Assembly (NCBI GenBank): GCA_002162765.1
Contig: MAAR01000013.1
Location: 1 to 64,000, forward strand
DNA length: 64,000 nucleotides
DNA from: Flavobacteriales bacterium 34_180_T64
GTDB taxonomy: Bacteria > Bacteroidota > Bacteroidia > Flavobacteriales > Flavobacteriaceae
Direction: 5' to 3'
How positions within the stretch are numbered: position 1 is the first letter of the stretch; every line of letters begins with the position of its first letter. The translations under genes were made by a program, and so were the position numbers. The notes beneath the pieces are model-generated. The model did not search any database. It had not been told where the DNA came from and saw only the letters and a program-made list of their open reading frames with translations. This document shows, one piece after another, positions 53,317-63,688 of the stretch.

Positions 53317-54423
53317 ATGAAGCTACATGATTTAAACTTCAAACCATTTATTTCTAGTGAAGAAATAGAGACAACTGTACAACGTATGGTGGATGAAATA
53401 GCTAATGATTTACAAGACGAAATTCCTGTGTTCATTGGCGTGTTGAATGGTTCCTTTATGTTTGTAAGTGATTTTGTAAAGAAGTATCCTAAACCTTGTG
53501 AAGTAACGTTTATAAAATTGGCTTCATACGAAGGTGTTAAATCTACTGAAGATATTCAGCGTCTTATTGGTTTAACTCAAGATTTAACAGGTAGAACGGT
53601 TGTCATTCTTGAAGATATTATTGATTCTGGAAATACACTAGGTGAGATCAATAGAATATTTAAAAATGAAAATGTAAAAGCTCTAAAAATAGCCACATTG
53701 TTTTATAAGCCTGAAGCCTATAAAAAGGATTTTAAGCTCCATTATGTTGGGATGCGTATTCCAAATAAATTCATTGTAGGTTATGGATTGGATTATGATG
53801 GCTTAGGAAGAGATTTACCGGAAATATATCAATTAGAAACAAAACAACACATGACAAATTTAGTGCTATTTGGACCTCCAGGTGCTGGTAAAGGAACACA
53901 AGCCAATTTTTTAAAAGAACAATATAATTTAATTCATATTTCCACAGGAGACGTGTTTCGTTACAATATTAAGAATGAGACGGCATTAGGTATGTTAGCT
54001 AAATCTTATATGGATAAAGGGCAGTTGGTTCCAGATCAAGTTACAATTGATATGCTAAATGCAGAAGTTGAGAAAAACGCTGATGCTAATGGTTTTATTT
54101 TTGATGGCTTTCCACGTACCAATGCTCAAGCCCAAGCCTTAGATACTTTGATGCAAGGTAAAGACTCTAGTATTAATGCTATGATTGCTTTAGAAGTTGA
54201 TGATGAAGTATTAGTACAGCGATTATTAGAACGCGGAAAAACTAGCGGAAGAGTAGATGATGCAGATGAATCTGTAATTAGACATCGAATTACAGAATAC
54301 TACAATAAAACAGCTATTTTAAAAGACTACTATTCTGTTCAAAATAAATATTTTGGCGTGGATGGTGTTGGTAGTATTAAAGAGATTACAGTACGACTAA
54401 GTGAAGCAATTGATTCACTTTAA
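53317..54423 (+). CDS. Fused hypoxanthine phosphoribosyltransferase-adenylate kinase
   Basis: One 368-residue chain with two enzymes of purine metabolism. Residues 1-about 176 are a hypoxanthine/guanine phosphoribosyltransferase with the PRPP loop VVILEDIIDSGNT (95-107). From M179 on is an adenylate kinase with P-loop GPPGAGKGT (186-194), STGDVFR, DGFPRT and the short LID around TSGRVDDADESVIRHR, lacking a zinc finger. ATG 53317 is preferred over an in-frame GTG at 53314. The two halves share one uninterrupted frame. The fusion is known in Flavobacteriaceae. It diverges from purK, matching its pathway. Confidence 0.93.
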   Translation: MKLHDLNFKPFISSEEIETTVQRMVDEIANDLQDEIPVFIGVLNGSFMFVSDFVKKYPKPCEVTFIKLASYEGVKSTEDIQRLIGLTQDLTGRTVVILEDIIDSGNTLGEINRIFKNENVKALKIATLFYKPEAYKKDFKLHYVGMRIPNKFIVGYGLDYDGLGRDLPEIYQLETKQHMTNLVLFGPPGAGKGTQANFLKEQYNLIHISTGDVFRYNIKNETALGMLAKSYMDKGQLVPDQVTIDMLNAEVEKNADANGFIFDGFPRTNAQAQALDTLMQGKDSSINAMIALEVDDEVLVQRLLERGKTSGRVDDADESVIRHRITEYYNKTAILKDYYSVQNKYFGVDGVGSIKEITVRLSEAIDSL

Positions 54424-54490
54424 TAATTTGCTATAACTTTAAGAATCCATATTTTTAACTTAAAAAAATTCCTGATTTCAGGACTTAATT

Positions 54491-55489
54491 ATGACTGAAG
54501 GAAATTTTGTTGACTATGTAAAAATGCATGTTTCCTCTGGAAATGGAGGGAAAGGATCTGTGCATTTGCATCGAGAAAAATATATTACCAAAGGTGGTCC
54601 TGATGGTGGTGATGGTGGACGTGGTGGACATATTATATTAAGAGGTAATTCCAATCTTTGGACCTTATTGCATCTGAAATTTAAAAAACATTTTAAGGCT
54701 GGTCACGGTGAGCATGGAAGCAAAGGGAGAAGTTCGGGAGCCGATGGTGAAGATATCTATGTTGAAGTTCCATTAGGAACCGTGATAAGAGACTCTGAAA
54801 CCGATGAAATTATTTTAGAAATTACCGATGACAAAGAAGAACGAATCATTGTAGAAGGAGGAATGGGAGGTCGAGGCAATTGGCATTTTAAGTCTTCAAC
54901 AAATCAAACACCTCGCTATGCTCAACCTGGAATTCCACTAGAAGAACGAGATATTACTCTAGAATTAAAAGTTTTAGCTGATGTTGGATTAGTAGGATTT
55001 CCAAATGCAGGTAAATCGACATTACTATCTGTAGTTACTTCGGCAAAACCGAAAATTGCCGATTATGAATTTACAACGCTTAAACCCAATTTAGGGATTG
55101 TGAAATATCGCGATTTTCAAACGTTTGTAATGGCTGATATTCCAGGGATTATTGAAGGCGCTGCCGAAGGAAAAGGATTAGGACATTATTTCTTACGTCA
55201 TATTGAACGAAATTCAATTTTGTTATTTTTAATTCCGGCTGATGCTGACGATATTAAAAAGCAATATGATATCTTGCTTGATGAACTACGTCGTTACAAT
55301 CCTGAAATGCTAGATAAAGAACGGATTATAGCAATATCAAAATCTGATATGTTAGATGATGAATTAAAAGCAGAAATGAAAATAGAATTAGACAATGATC
55401 TTCCTATTCCATATCTATTTATTTCTTCTGTTGCACAAAAGGGAATTACAGAACTTAAGGATATTTTGTGGAAATTATTGAATGATTAA
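54491..55489 (+). CDS. obgE: GTPase Obg (CgtA)
   Basis: A GTPase that binds the large ribosomal subunit and links assembly to growth and stress. The 332-residue product has the glycine-rich Obg fold (1-about 158, [19 protein letters not shown] and [13 protein letters not shown]). The G domain follows ([37 protein letters not shown]). The C-terminal OCT domain of some species is missing, as in other Bacteroidota. It lies 67 bases after hpt-adk and 8 before the potassium channel. Confidence 0.95.
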   Translation: MTEGNFVDYVKMHVSSGNGGKGSVHLHREKYITKGGPDGGDGGRGGHIILRGNSNLWTLLHLKFKKHFKAGHGEHGSKGRSSGADGEDIYVEVPLGTVIRDSETDEIILEITDDKEERIIVEGGMGGRGNWHFKSSTNQTPRYAQPGIPLEERDITLELKVLADVGLVGFPNAGKSTLLSVVTSAKPKIADYEFTTLKPNLGIVKYRDFQTFVMADIPGIIEGAAEGKGLGHYFLRHIERNSILLFLIPADADDIKKQYDILLDELRRYNPEMLDKERIIAISKSDMLDDELKAEMKIELDNDLPIPYLFISSVAQKGITELKDILWKLLND

Positions 55490-55497
55490 TTCGTTTT

Positions 55498-56211
55498 ATG
55501 TTGAAACAGTATATCAAAAGCGTAGTAGAGATCAATGATAATAGAATGAGCAGAGTCTTTGCTTATTTTATTCAGGTATTGATTCTCCTCTCAATCATTA
55601 CGTTTTCAGTTGAGACTATTCCAAATTTAAAACCGCAAATTAGAACCATTCTTCAAAGTATTGAGGTGTTTTGTGTTATTGTGTTTACAATTGAGTATGT
55701 CTTACGAATTTATGTTGCAGATCATAAACGGAAATTCATTTTTAGTTTCTTTGGGCTGATTGATTTATTAGCGATTCTACCATTTTACTTGTCGTTTGGA
55801 ATCGATTTGAGATCACTAAGAGCATTGCGCTTCTTCCGATTGTTTAGAATTCTAAAATTGGTGCGTTATAATAAAGCCATGAACCATTTCACAAGAGCCA
55901 TCAAGTCCGCTAAGGAAGAGATTTTCTTGTTTATTTTTATCACACTTATTCTTATTTATTTTGCTGCGATTGGAATTTATTATTTTGAAAATCAAGCACA
56001 ACCAGAGCATTTCTCTTCAATTTTTGATAGTTTATGGTGGGCCATTATAACACTTACAACAGTAGGATATGGCGATGTTTACCCAATTACAGTTGGTGGT
56101 AAAGTGTTTACATTTATTATTTTGATGATTGGTTTAGGTATTGTAGCCATTCCAACAGGAATTATTTCTTCTGCCTTAACAAAATCAATCGATAAAAAAG
56201 AAGCGGAATAA
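55498..56211 (+). CDS. Voltage-gated-type potassium channel
   Basis: The 237-residue product has six membrane segments like a single Kv-type subunit. An S4-like helix carries regularly spaced arginines (DLRSLRALRFFRLFRILKL, about 102-120). The pore helix and selectivity filter are WWAIITLTTVGYGDVYPITV (about 180-199). A final helix (about 203-225) lines the pore. K+ selectivity follows from GYGD. It forms tetramers in the inner membrane by family analogy. Confidence 0.93.
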   Translation: MLKQYIKSVVEINDNRMSRVFAYFIQVLILLSIITFSVETIPNLKPQIRTILQSIEVFCVIVFTIEYVLRIYVADHKRKFIFSFFGLIDLLAILPFYLSFGIDLRSLRALRFFRLFRILKLVRYNKAMNHFTRAIKSAKEEIFLFIFITLILIYFAAIGIYYFENQAQPEHFSSIFDSLWWAIITLTTVGYGDVYPITVGGKVFTFIILMIGLGIVAIPTGIISSALTKSIDKKEAE

Positions 56212-56240
56212 TTTTTGATTAACTTTATAAAAAAATAGTT

Positions 56241-56759
56241 ATGAAATCAATTATCATTTTTGTATTGGCATTATTTGTCACTTCATGTGCACCAATATAT
56301 GTGAATTACGATTACGAAAAAACTGCTGACTTCACCCAATACAAAACATACAACTACTACAAAGACTTAGAAACAGGTTTGAGTGAATTGGATACCAAAC
56401 GATTACTAAATTCTCTCGACATGAGTCTACAGGCGAAAGGGTTTAGCAAGTCAGAAACGCCAGATATGTTTATTAATATTACGAGTAGTGAATATATAGA
56501 ATCACAACGTAGTACAGTTGGTGTAGGTGTAGGTGGTACTGGAGGGAATGTTGGAGGTGGAATTTCAGTTGGTATTCCACTAGGACAATCAAATGTTAAT
56601 CGTCAAATCACAATTGATTTTATTGATGAAAATGGAATTGGATTAATTTGGCAAGCCATTAGTGAGACGACGTATAATCCCGATGCCTCGCCAGAAAAAA
56701 GACAAGAGAAATTTAAGGCTATTGTAGATAAAGTATTATCTCAATATCCTCCTAAATAA
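56241..56759 (+). CDS. DUF4136 lipoprotein
   Basis: The 172-residue product has a lipoprotein signal (MKSIIIFVLALFVTSC, Cys16). The DUF4136 domain includes NYDYEKTADFTQYKTYNYY, LNSLDMSLQAKGFSKSETPD, a Gly-rich loop (VGVGVGGTGGNVGGG) and LIWQAISETTYNPDASPEKRQEK. Its role is unknown; it is probably attached to the outer membrane. It stands alone on the plus strand after the channel gene and before the MITE-like element. Confidence 0.88.
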   Translation: MKSIIIFVLALFVTSCAPIYVNYDYEKTADFTQYKTYNYYKDLETGLSELDTKRLLNSLDMSLQAKGFSKSETPDMFINITSSEYIESQRSTVGVGVGGTGGNVGGGISVGIPLGQSNVNRQITIDFIDENGIGLIWQAISETTYNPDASPEKRQEKFKAIVDKVLSQYPPK

Positions 56760-56763
56760 TAAC

Positions 56764-56949
56764 AAAAGAGGCTGTCTAAAAAGTGTCATTCTGAATGAAA
56801 ATGAAGAATCTCTAAAAAAGTAAAATTTTGATTTTTAACTAATAGAGATTTTTCGTTAAGCTTCGCTTACTACTTTCAATATCAAATATATTTTATATTT
56901 CACTAATGCTCAAAATGGCAATAAAACCACTTTTTAAACAGCCTCTTTT
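56764..56949. mobile_element. MITE-like element, 186 bp, with 22-bp terminal inverted repeats
   Basis: Left end AAAAGAGGCTGTCTAAAAAG (56764-56783, continuing TG) and right end 56928-56949 are reverse complements with one mismatch (C/T). The interior has no gene. It contains GTCATTCTGAATGAAAATGA, part of a small inverted-repeat motif. It may be a non-autonomous transposon derivative. In transcripts it would fold into a long hairpin and end both flanking convergent genes. I see no target-site duplication. Confidence 0.6.
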
Positions 56950-56959
56950 TTATAAAGTA

Positions 56960-57337
56960 TTAGCTAAGTAAATTTTTATACTTGTCTTTATAACCATAAA
57001 GCACTGCTATATTCAAAATTATTAAAATTACAGCACCACCAATTCCACCTGGATCTAAAACGGCATGGAATAAAAACGCATTAATGGATACACTCATTAG
57101 AATAAGAGCCATTAACGCACCAAGTTTATTGAAAATTAGTGCGAGACCAGCAACAACTTCAACAAAGGCCACAAGTGTCAAGGTTTTTGCACTTGCTAGA
57201 GCGCCAAAATAAGCGCCAGCATCCCCAGATACTTCTGGCATTGGTAAAAATCCGCCAGGAACTAATTTGTTAGCTCCAAACATTAAAACAAATAAACCAA
57301 GAAGGACTCTTAGAATCATAAAAACTTTTGAATTCAT
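56960..57337 (-). CDS. DoxX-family membrane protein
   Basis: The 125-residue product has four hydrophobic helices. It fits the DoxX family: VFMILRVLLGLFVLMFGANK, LTLVAFVEVVAGLALIFNK, LMALILMSVSINAFLFHAVL and AVILIILNIAVLYGYK. Many relatives are annotated as quinone-related membrane proteins, but the reaction is not established. It is encoded 97 bases downstream of the alpha-2-macroglobulin gene on the same strand. Confidence 0.88.
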   Translation of the reverse strand: MNSKVFMILRVLLGLFVLMFGANKLVPGGFLPMPEVSGDAGAYFGALASAKTLTLVAFVEVVAGLALIFNKLGALMALILMSVSINAFLFHAVLDPGGIGGAVILIILNIAVLYGYKDKYKNLLS

Positions 57338-57434
57338 AATGTATAGTATTTTTGTTAGTACTCTAAAATTAGGAAATAAGGGTTTACCTATTTCAGAGAC
57401 TTGTTCGTGTTATAAAACACTTACTAACAATTGC

Positions 57435-60400
57435 TTAATTAACTTGAATTCGAACACCTTCACTATGACTACTAAATTCAGGAGCATACATGCTTTGAAT
57501 CGTTGTAATTCCGTTGCTCATGTCACCAGCATTATTAACTCTTAAATCGTATTCAAATACATAAACACCTTTCGGTAAATAATCGAAAAAGAAATTTGTA
57601 GATGCATCTTTTGTGCTTTCATAGTATCCCAATCCATCTTGCCATTTATATTGGGATAATACGTTGATAGGTTCTAATCCTGAAGCTCTCATGTCTTTCA
57701 TATGCACAAACTCCATGGCTCTATCACTTCTCAATTCGATACGGACTCGTACCAAGTCACCCACTTTTAACTGTGTATGATTTGTGATTTCAGAAATTTG
57801 TTCGCCTGTATCAGTATTTGTTTTTAAGAACAGTTTTTTCTTTAATTTCAACGGCGTTTCGGCCATAGTAATGCGATCTAAATCTTCGAAATATTGCCAG
57901 TATAAACTTCCCCAAGCAATACCATTTCCTTTTTTGGTAAGTTGTACTTCGGCCATTTCTGGTTTAATATCTGACGCGTCCCATGAGGTTTTGAAGTAGC
58001 CTGTACCAGCTTCAATTTTAACATCCTCCAATTTTGATGCTTCGATTTTTTGGCCTCCTAGAACAACGTCTACCATTTCGGTAACGCTTAACCAATCGCT
58101 ACCTTGAAGCAATAGTGCATAAACAGCTTCGGTTGTTGCTTTTGTAGTTTTCCATTGATTTGTTTGCTTATGTTTTAGTAACCAGATCTTAAGATTGTCA
58201 ATCGTTTTTGTGTCCTGTTCAATTTCTGAAAAAGCTTCTATTAATAATGCTTGAGTCTCAATTGGTGCCTGATACCAGTACCAAGAATTGGTGTTTTCTT
58301 TCCAATACATCCCTAATTCTTCGCTAGAAATACTGTTTTCTTTTAATGATTTCAAGATTTTTGTGGACATCTTAGTATCATCCATTCTATGCATTACTAA
58401 TGCCATTAATCCTTTGGCATAAATTGAACGACTCAACCAATACTTTTCAATTTGAGTATGATAATACGTCGTAATACTTTTAACTTCTTTTGACGACTCA
58501 ATATCTTCAAAGAAACTACGCATGTATAGGTAATGCAGCTGTGTATAAGAAAGATGATCTTTACTTAAATCCACCTTTGTATTGTGTTTTTTAAGGTCTT
58601 TATATTCTTTTATAAATTCAGCATCTAAATAATTGATAGCCTTTTTAATCATTTGTGTGTCGTCCGTTGAAGTTACTTTTAAATGCTTCAGATGCCCAAA
58701 TCCAGTAATGATGTGTTGCGTAATATATCGATTGGAACGTCCACCATTAAACCAAGCCCAAGCGCCATTGCTCATTTGATTGTTCTGCAATTTTCGTTTA
58801 GCAGATTGCAATTCACTATTCATTTTATTTAGATCAAATAATAAAGCGATACGTTTTTTCTGTTCGGTTTCGCTTTGAGCATCACGTAACCATGGTGTTT
58901 CTTGTATGAGAATTGATTTTAGCTCTTCATTTTTTTCAAGCTTAGAAATAAGTGCATCTTGAGATGCCCATTGATTGAATACCTCTTGAATTCTAGGATT
59001 AGAATTTGCGATATGACTTGCTAAAGCGTTTGCATAATATCTTGAAAACGTTTGCTCATTGCAATCATATGGATATTCCATTAAATATGGTAAAGCCTGT
59101 ACAGCGTACCATGCAGGATTAGACGTCATTTCTAATGTCAGTTTATGATGCTTCAGTGTTGTTGAGGTATTTGTTTTAAGCTTATCAAGAACAAAGGTTT
59201 TGCTTTCGTTACTTCTAATCCACATTGGCAATGTTTCTGTTACCAACATTCTATTTGAAAGCACAGGAAGCGCATTTTGTTCGCCATCACTAAAATCTCC
59301 GGATTTGGCTAATATTTTATACTGAACAGCTTGGACATCGCTTGGGATATTTAGTTTCCAGGATACTTGCGTGTTCCCTTTAGCATCAACTGAAAAATTC
59401 TTGGTAATAAGTGAAGGGACTGTATCATGATTTTCATTGCGTTTACTTAAGAGATATTCTGTTATGTCTGTTCCTGAAATAGGATCAGTTAAAACTAATC
59501 GTGCCTGTCCAGATAGATTGTGTTCTGTGAGATTTGCAATTTTTGTACTGATGGATATTTGATCACCTTCTCGTAAAAAACGGGGGACATTGGGAATCAC
59601 CATGAGCTCTTTTTGAGTTACTGTTTCGAATTGAGCAACGGCATGCTCTAAAGTTTTGGTATGCGTTAGTAACTGTAATTTCCATTTCGTTAATGCTTCG
59701 GGCGTTGTGAAATTAAAACTTACATTGCCTTCCGAATCTGTTTGAAGTTGTGGAAAGAAAAAGGCTGTTTCTTGAAGATTTTTTCGAATTTGAACAGCAT
59801 CGAAATTATCTTGATTATTACTTAATGATTTATCTAAAGAATCTTCTTTGTCAGAACTTTTAGCTGACTGATTCTTACTGTCTTTTGTTATATTTAAACC
59901 AGCTGCTTTTCCTTCAAGTGTTTGAGACAAACTTGCATTCGGCTGCCCATCTTCTAGTTCCATTTCAGAATCATCATCAAGCATCATTGGTGACGCCAAT
60001 TCCATTATTTCTACAACATTACTGTTTCTATAATATCTATTTCCATTTCCAAAATAAAATCCAAACCAATTCAATTGGTCATAGGCCTGTTGATTTATAC
60101 CGTGAAAGGTGTTATACTGGTTAAGTATTCGGAACTGTTGCGTGCCAAAACTATGACCAGCATTTCTTCGATTATAAGAATAATATCTAGGTTTCTGTAT
60201 TGGATTAAATTGCCAAGCATGCGATTTAAATTGATCTAAGGAGGCATCATACATGCTAGCTAATAACTCAGCACTTACTTTATCGCCTTTAGGACCTTTA
60301 ATTTTAAAACTCCATGTCTCGTCGGTTCCTGGCTGCAACTTATCTCTAAACGTGAGCGTCTCAATTTGGAGATCTGTTTTTGGGTAAGGAACTCCAATTG

Positions 60401-63400
60401 GTAAGGCAGCGCTTTGAAAACTATTATAGGCTGCAAAACTATAATGCACTATAAATCCGCCAATATCATCTTTAGTAATAGGAATAGCAATGGTCTTCTT
60501 GTTATTGTTCAAAGGAACAATATAGGTGTTCACAATTTTATGATCCTTTTCAATATCGAGAGTTACTACTAAGTCTTCGGATGCAGATCCTAAGGTTATA
60601 AGTGCTTTATCATTCACTGAATAACTGTTTTTATCAGTGGTAATACTAAATAATTGATGATCAGAGATGGATTTATCGTCATCGGTATACAATGTAGTTT
60701 TAGTCTCAGCTTTTACTAACTGACCGAATTTGTCTTTACTTTCCAAAAGAATTACATATTGACCTGAATTCCATTTTTTTATATTTCCAAGCTTTAGTTC
60801 TTTAGATTTTTCTGTGTCAAAACCTTGATTCAATACGAGTTCGCCTTTTGTCCACGTGTTTGGTAGATGCTCATTTTCGTAGGCGTCATTAGGAAATTTG
60901 GTTTTAAATTCTTCTTTAGTGATGACTTGATAATCAGGTGCGTTCCATGGTCTTTTACGTAGAACTTTATCCGGTGCCTCTAGTTTATAAATTTTAATGA
61001 TTCCTTTAGCAGGAACGAATTGACCATTTAAATTATTAGTTGTAATAGTAATCGTATGATCTTTCTTAGTTTTATTAAGTTTGTTATCTACCAGTATACT
61101 TGCTGTTAAGGCATGGTAGCCGACATTTACAACAGTTGTTGAACTTCTAGTCTCTCCATTTAAATCTGTGACATCAGCAGTCACTTCATAATTAAAAATT
61201 GGTAAAGTACTTTTGCTTACACTTTCATCAGGAATGGCTTTAAAACGAATCTCAAATTCGCCTTTAGCATTTGTAATTCCTTCGCCATTTGTTATTTCTT
61301 GAGGTTCACTACTAAACCATGGACGATACCAATAATACCAATCTGGATATCGAACTTTTCGCTTGACACGATACACCACTTTGGCATCTGTAATATTACT
61401 ACCTGCATAAGCAAGCGCATGTCCTTTTAATATGATCGTATCGTTGACTTTAAAAGTTTGAGTAATAGGATCGAAAGCACTTTCGAATTTCGGTCGCTTA
61501 TAGTCTTCTACTGAAAAATTCGTTGCTGCTGTTACTCCAGCAAAGAACTCCATATAATATATGCCATTTAATCCATTGTTTGGCAAAATGAACTCGCCAG
61601 ATACGGAGCCATATGTGTTGGTTTTAAGAGTTAATTCTTTTACCATTTCACGATTTGAATTATACAACTTAACTCTTGTGCTAATTTCTGAGGAAACAGT
61701 AGATATTCCTTTAGATGTTGACATGGCAATACCTTTAAAATAAACAGTTTGTCCAGGCTTGTAAATACTTCTGTCCGTAAATAGAAAAGCATTGTGAATT
61801 TGTCTGTTATCATCTTTATCGTGGTAATTGAAGCGATTAATATTATAACTGCTAAAATGTGCTTTTTCATTATTTATAGAAATGTTTAAACTCACATTCA
61901 AAAAACGATCGGAGGTTTTTGTAATACTTATTTCACCATACGTATTTGAAATTAAGCTTTTGTGCTTGAAACTACCATTGTACTTCGTTTTGTATTTTAG
62001 TTTTACTTGAGCACCTACAATTGGTTTTCCGTTTTTCCTATTTATGATTTGATATATTAATTCACGTCTTGTGGATTTTTCAATAATAGCAATGTTAGTG
62101 GCTTGAATAAAGGTGGTAGCAAATGTTTTGTGAACATTGTTCGCTTCGGCATATAGCAAATAATGTCCATTGTTTAACTGAGGTATAATTACTTCGGTAG
62201 AATGTATCTGATAATCTTTTTCGTTTTTTAATGTTGATTCCCATTGCTTATAGACGTCTAATTTACTTATAAAAGCGAGTTTCTCTTCAGGTTTATAAGA
62301 CGTATTAAATTTGTTTATTTGCTCCAAATTCACTTTAAATAGTTTGAATTTTAGGCCATTTATATTTTTGTAATTCACCAAAACACGACTGTAATCTTGA
62401 ATTGGTACAAACTCTTCAGCCACTAGATTCAAACTGTATTGATTAATTTGAGATTTAAGAGCCTTACATTTTTCCGCACCATTACTGTTTGGGAATTTCT
62501 GTATTGTGGAATTGCATAAATCTAAAGCGTCTTTAATTTTCCAACGCACTTCAGGATTTGTAGTTGGATTAAACCCTTGTCCTTGTGAGAACATTAAATT
62601 CGCAATTTCATAGTTGTAAAGTGCCGAGACTGCTTGAGTATCGTAGCTAATTGCTGAAGCTCTTAATGCTTTTAGTAAATGCGTTTCCTTATCATCAAAA
62701 GTTGCATTTTGAATTACGAATTTTAGCCTTGCAATATCTACATCAACCAAGGCATCAGGTGTTTTATCTTTTAAATGAAAATGAATTAAATTTTGATAAA
62801 TTTTCAAAGCATGAAGCTGCAATGATGTAGAATCTGTAGAGGTCAAACTGAGCATCAAAAATGATTTAGGCGTATCTAAGTATTCAACAGAATCAATTTC
62901 AAATTTGTATGCAGGTTGCGTGATGCTATGTTCATCTGTTTTATAAAAATCTAAGGCATTATGACTCAGTAAATCATAAAGAGTCGATCTGTATAATTTT
63001 GATTTTGATTGCTCTGAAATAATAGCTTTAAAATCTTCAATTTTTGTGAGTTGCAACAACAATCCGTTTTCTAATGAATTCTGAAAATGAAAATGAATTT
63101 CATTAAAAATGGTCTGAAGGTCCCAAGTTCTGAAATCTTCAGTATCGACTTTAGATTCGGTTTTTGTTCGATTATAGAATTTATATCTATTTTGCTGAAA
63201 ATAGTGCCAATACATATTGGCTAATAGATTTTCTAATATATTCTTTGTCGGTGCTTGACTCTGAGAAATTTCATTTTTAAAATCGATAATAATCTTTAAC
63301 TGTGCATCTTCTTCTAGTATCAGCGCATATTTACTTTTAAAAAGTAAACTTTTAATATGTTGAGGTGTATTGTTTTCTTTTTTGGACAGGTCATTTATTT

Positions 63401-63545
63401 GATCTACAAGTTCTAAAGCTGATTTAGATAGACCTTCCGATTCAAACTGTGCTACTTTTTTCCATAAACTGGAAAAGTCATTGTTTTGAGCTAGAGAGAA
63501 ATTGGCAAATAGAAGGAGCATTAGAATTAAGATTGTATTTTTCAT
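57435..63545 (-). CDS. Alpha-2-macroglobulin family protein with thioester
   Basis: The 2036-residue product is a secreted or periplasmic bait-and-trap type protease inhibitor by family. A signal peptide (1-19, ending FSLAQ) has no lipobox. The first 370 residues are helical. MG-type beta domains follow, for example AFLFTDRSIYKPGQTVYFKG (about 585-604). The thioester motif CNEQ is at 1495-1498 in YPYDCNEQTFSRYYANA. The helical thioester domain and a C-terminal receptor-like domain end the protein. Between about 1180 and 1255 lies a low-complexity acidic insertion with a SusC-plug-like TLEGKAAGLNI (1209-1219). No pbpC lies adjacent. Confidence 0.93.
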   Translation of the reverse strand: MKNTILILMLLLFANFSLAQNNDFSSLWKKVAQFESEGLSKSALELVDQINDLSKKENNTPQHIKSLLFKSKYALILEEDAQLKIIIDFKNEISQSQAPTKNILENLLANMYWHYFQQNRYKFYNRTKTESKVDTEDFRTWDLQTIFNEIHFHFQNSLENGLLLQLTKIEDFKAIISEQSKSKLYRSTLYDLLSHNALDFYKTDEHSITQPAYKFEIDSVEYLDTPKSFLMLSLTSTDSTSLQLHALKIYQNLIHFHLKDKTPDALVDVDIARLKFVIQNATFDDKETHLLKALRASAISYDTQAVSALYNYEIANLMFSQGQGFNPTTNPEVRWKIKDALDLCNSTIQKFPNSNGAEKCKALKSQINQYSLNLVAEEFVPIQDYSRVLVNYKNINGLKFKLFKVNLEQINKFNTSYKPEEKLAFISKLDVYKQWESTLKNEKDYQIHSTEVIIPQLNNGHYLLYAEANNVHKTFATTFIQATNIAIIEKSTRRELIYQIINRKNGKPIVGAQVKLKYKTKYNGSFKHKSLISNTYGEISITKTSDRFLNVSLNISINNEKAHFSSYNINRFNYHDKDDNRQIHNAFLFTDRSIYKPGQTVYFKGIAMSTSKGISTVSSEISTRVKLYNSNREMVKELTLKTNTYGSVSGEFILPNNGLNGIYYMEFFAGVTAATNFSVEDYKRPKFESAFDPITQTFKVNDTIILKGHALAYAGSNITDAKVVYRVKRKVRYPDWYYWYRPWFSSEPQEITNGEGITNAKGEFEIRFKAIPDESVSKSTLPIFNYEVTADVTDLNGETRSSTTVVNVGYHALTASILVDNKLNKTKKDHTITITTNNLNGQFVPAKGIIKIYKLEAPDKVLRKRPWNAPDYQVITKEEFKTKFPNDAYENEHLPNTWTKGELVLNQGFDTEKSKELKLGNIKKWNSGQYVILLESKDKFGQLVKAETKTTLYTDDDKSISDHQLFSITTDKNSYSVNDKALITLGSASEDLVVTLDIEKDHKIVNTYIVPLNNNKKTIAIPITKDDIGGFIVHYSFAAYNSFQSAALPIGVPYPKTDLQIETLTFRDKLQPGTDETWSFKIKGPKGDKVSAELLASMYDASLDQFKSHAWQFNPIQKPRYYSYNRRNAGHSFGTQQFRILNQYNTFHGINQQAYDQLNWFGFYFGNGNRYYRNSNVVEIMELASPMMLDDDSEMELEDGQPNASLSQTLEGKAAGLNITKDSKNQSAKSSDKEDSLDKSLSNNQDNFDAVQIRKNLQETAFFFPQLQTDSEGNVSFNFTTPEALTKWKLQLLTHTKTLEHAVAQFETVTQKELMVIPNVPRFLREGDQISISTKIANLTEHNLSGQARLVLTDPISGTDITEYLLSKRNENHDTVPSLITKNFSVDAKGNTQVSWKLNIPSDVQAVQYKILAKSGDFSDGEQNALPVLSNRMLVTETLPMWIRSNESKTFVLDKLKTNTSTTLKHHKLTLEMTSNPAWYAVQALPYLMEYPYDCNEQTFSRYYANALASHIANSNPRIQEVFNQWASQDALISKLEKNEELKSILIQETPWLRDAQSETEQKKRIALLFDLNKMNSELQSAKRKLQNNQMSNGAWAWFNGGRSNRYITQHIITGFGHLKHLKVTSTDDTQMIKKAINYLDAEFIKEYKDLKKHNTKVDLSKDHLSYTQLHYLYMRSFFEDIESSKEVKSITTYYHTQIEKYWLSRSIYAKGLMALVMHRMDDTKMSTKILKSLKENSISSEELGMYWKENTNSWYWYQAPIETQALLIEAFSEIEQDTKTIDNLKIWLLKHKQTNQWKTTKATTEAVYALLLQGSDWLSVTEMVDVVLGGQKIEASKLEDVKIEAGTGYFKTSWDASDIKPEMAEVQLTKKGNGIAWGSLYWQYFEDLDRITMAETPLKLKKKLFLKTNTDTGEQISEITNHTQLKVGDLVRVRIELRSDRAMEFVHMKDMRASGLEPINVLSQYKWQDGLGYYESTKDASTNFFFDYLPKGVYVFEYDLRVNNAGDMSNGITTIQSMYAPEFSSHSEGVRIQVN

Positions 63546-63688
63546 GGTATAAAATTTATCACCTAATTACCTTCAAAAGCTGTTCCAAAAAAATAAAAAA
63601 TGAGTAAGTGATATATCTGAATGCGTGAAGTTAGCTGTTTTGGAAGTTAAATAGAAAGTTTATTTTAGCATTTTCGACTCCTAATTTC

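Noticed and set aside
53317..54423. hpt-adk fusion considered as a sequencing or frameshift artefact
   Set aside because: The frame is continuous, both halves are complete, and such fusions are known in Flavobacteriaceae.
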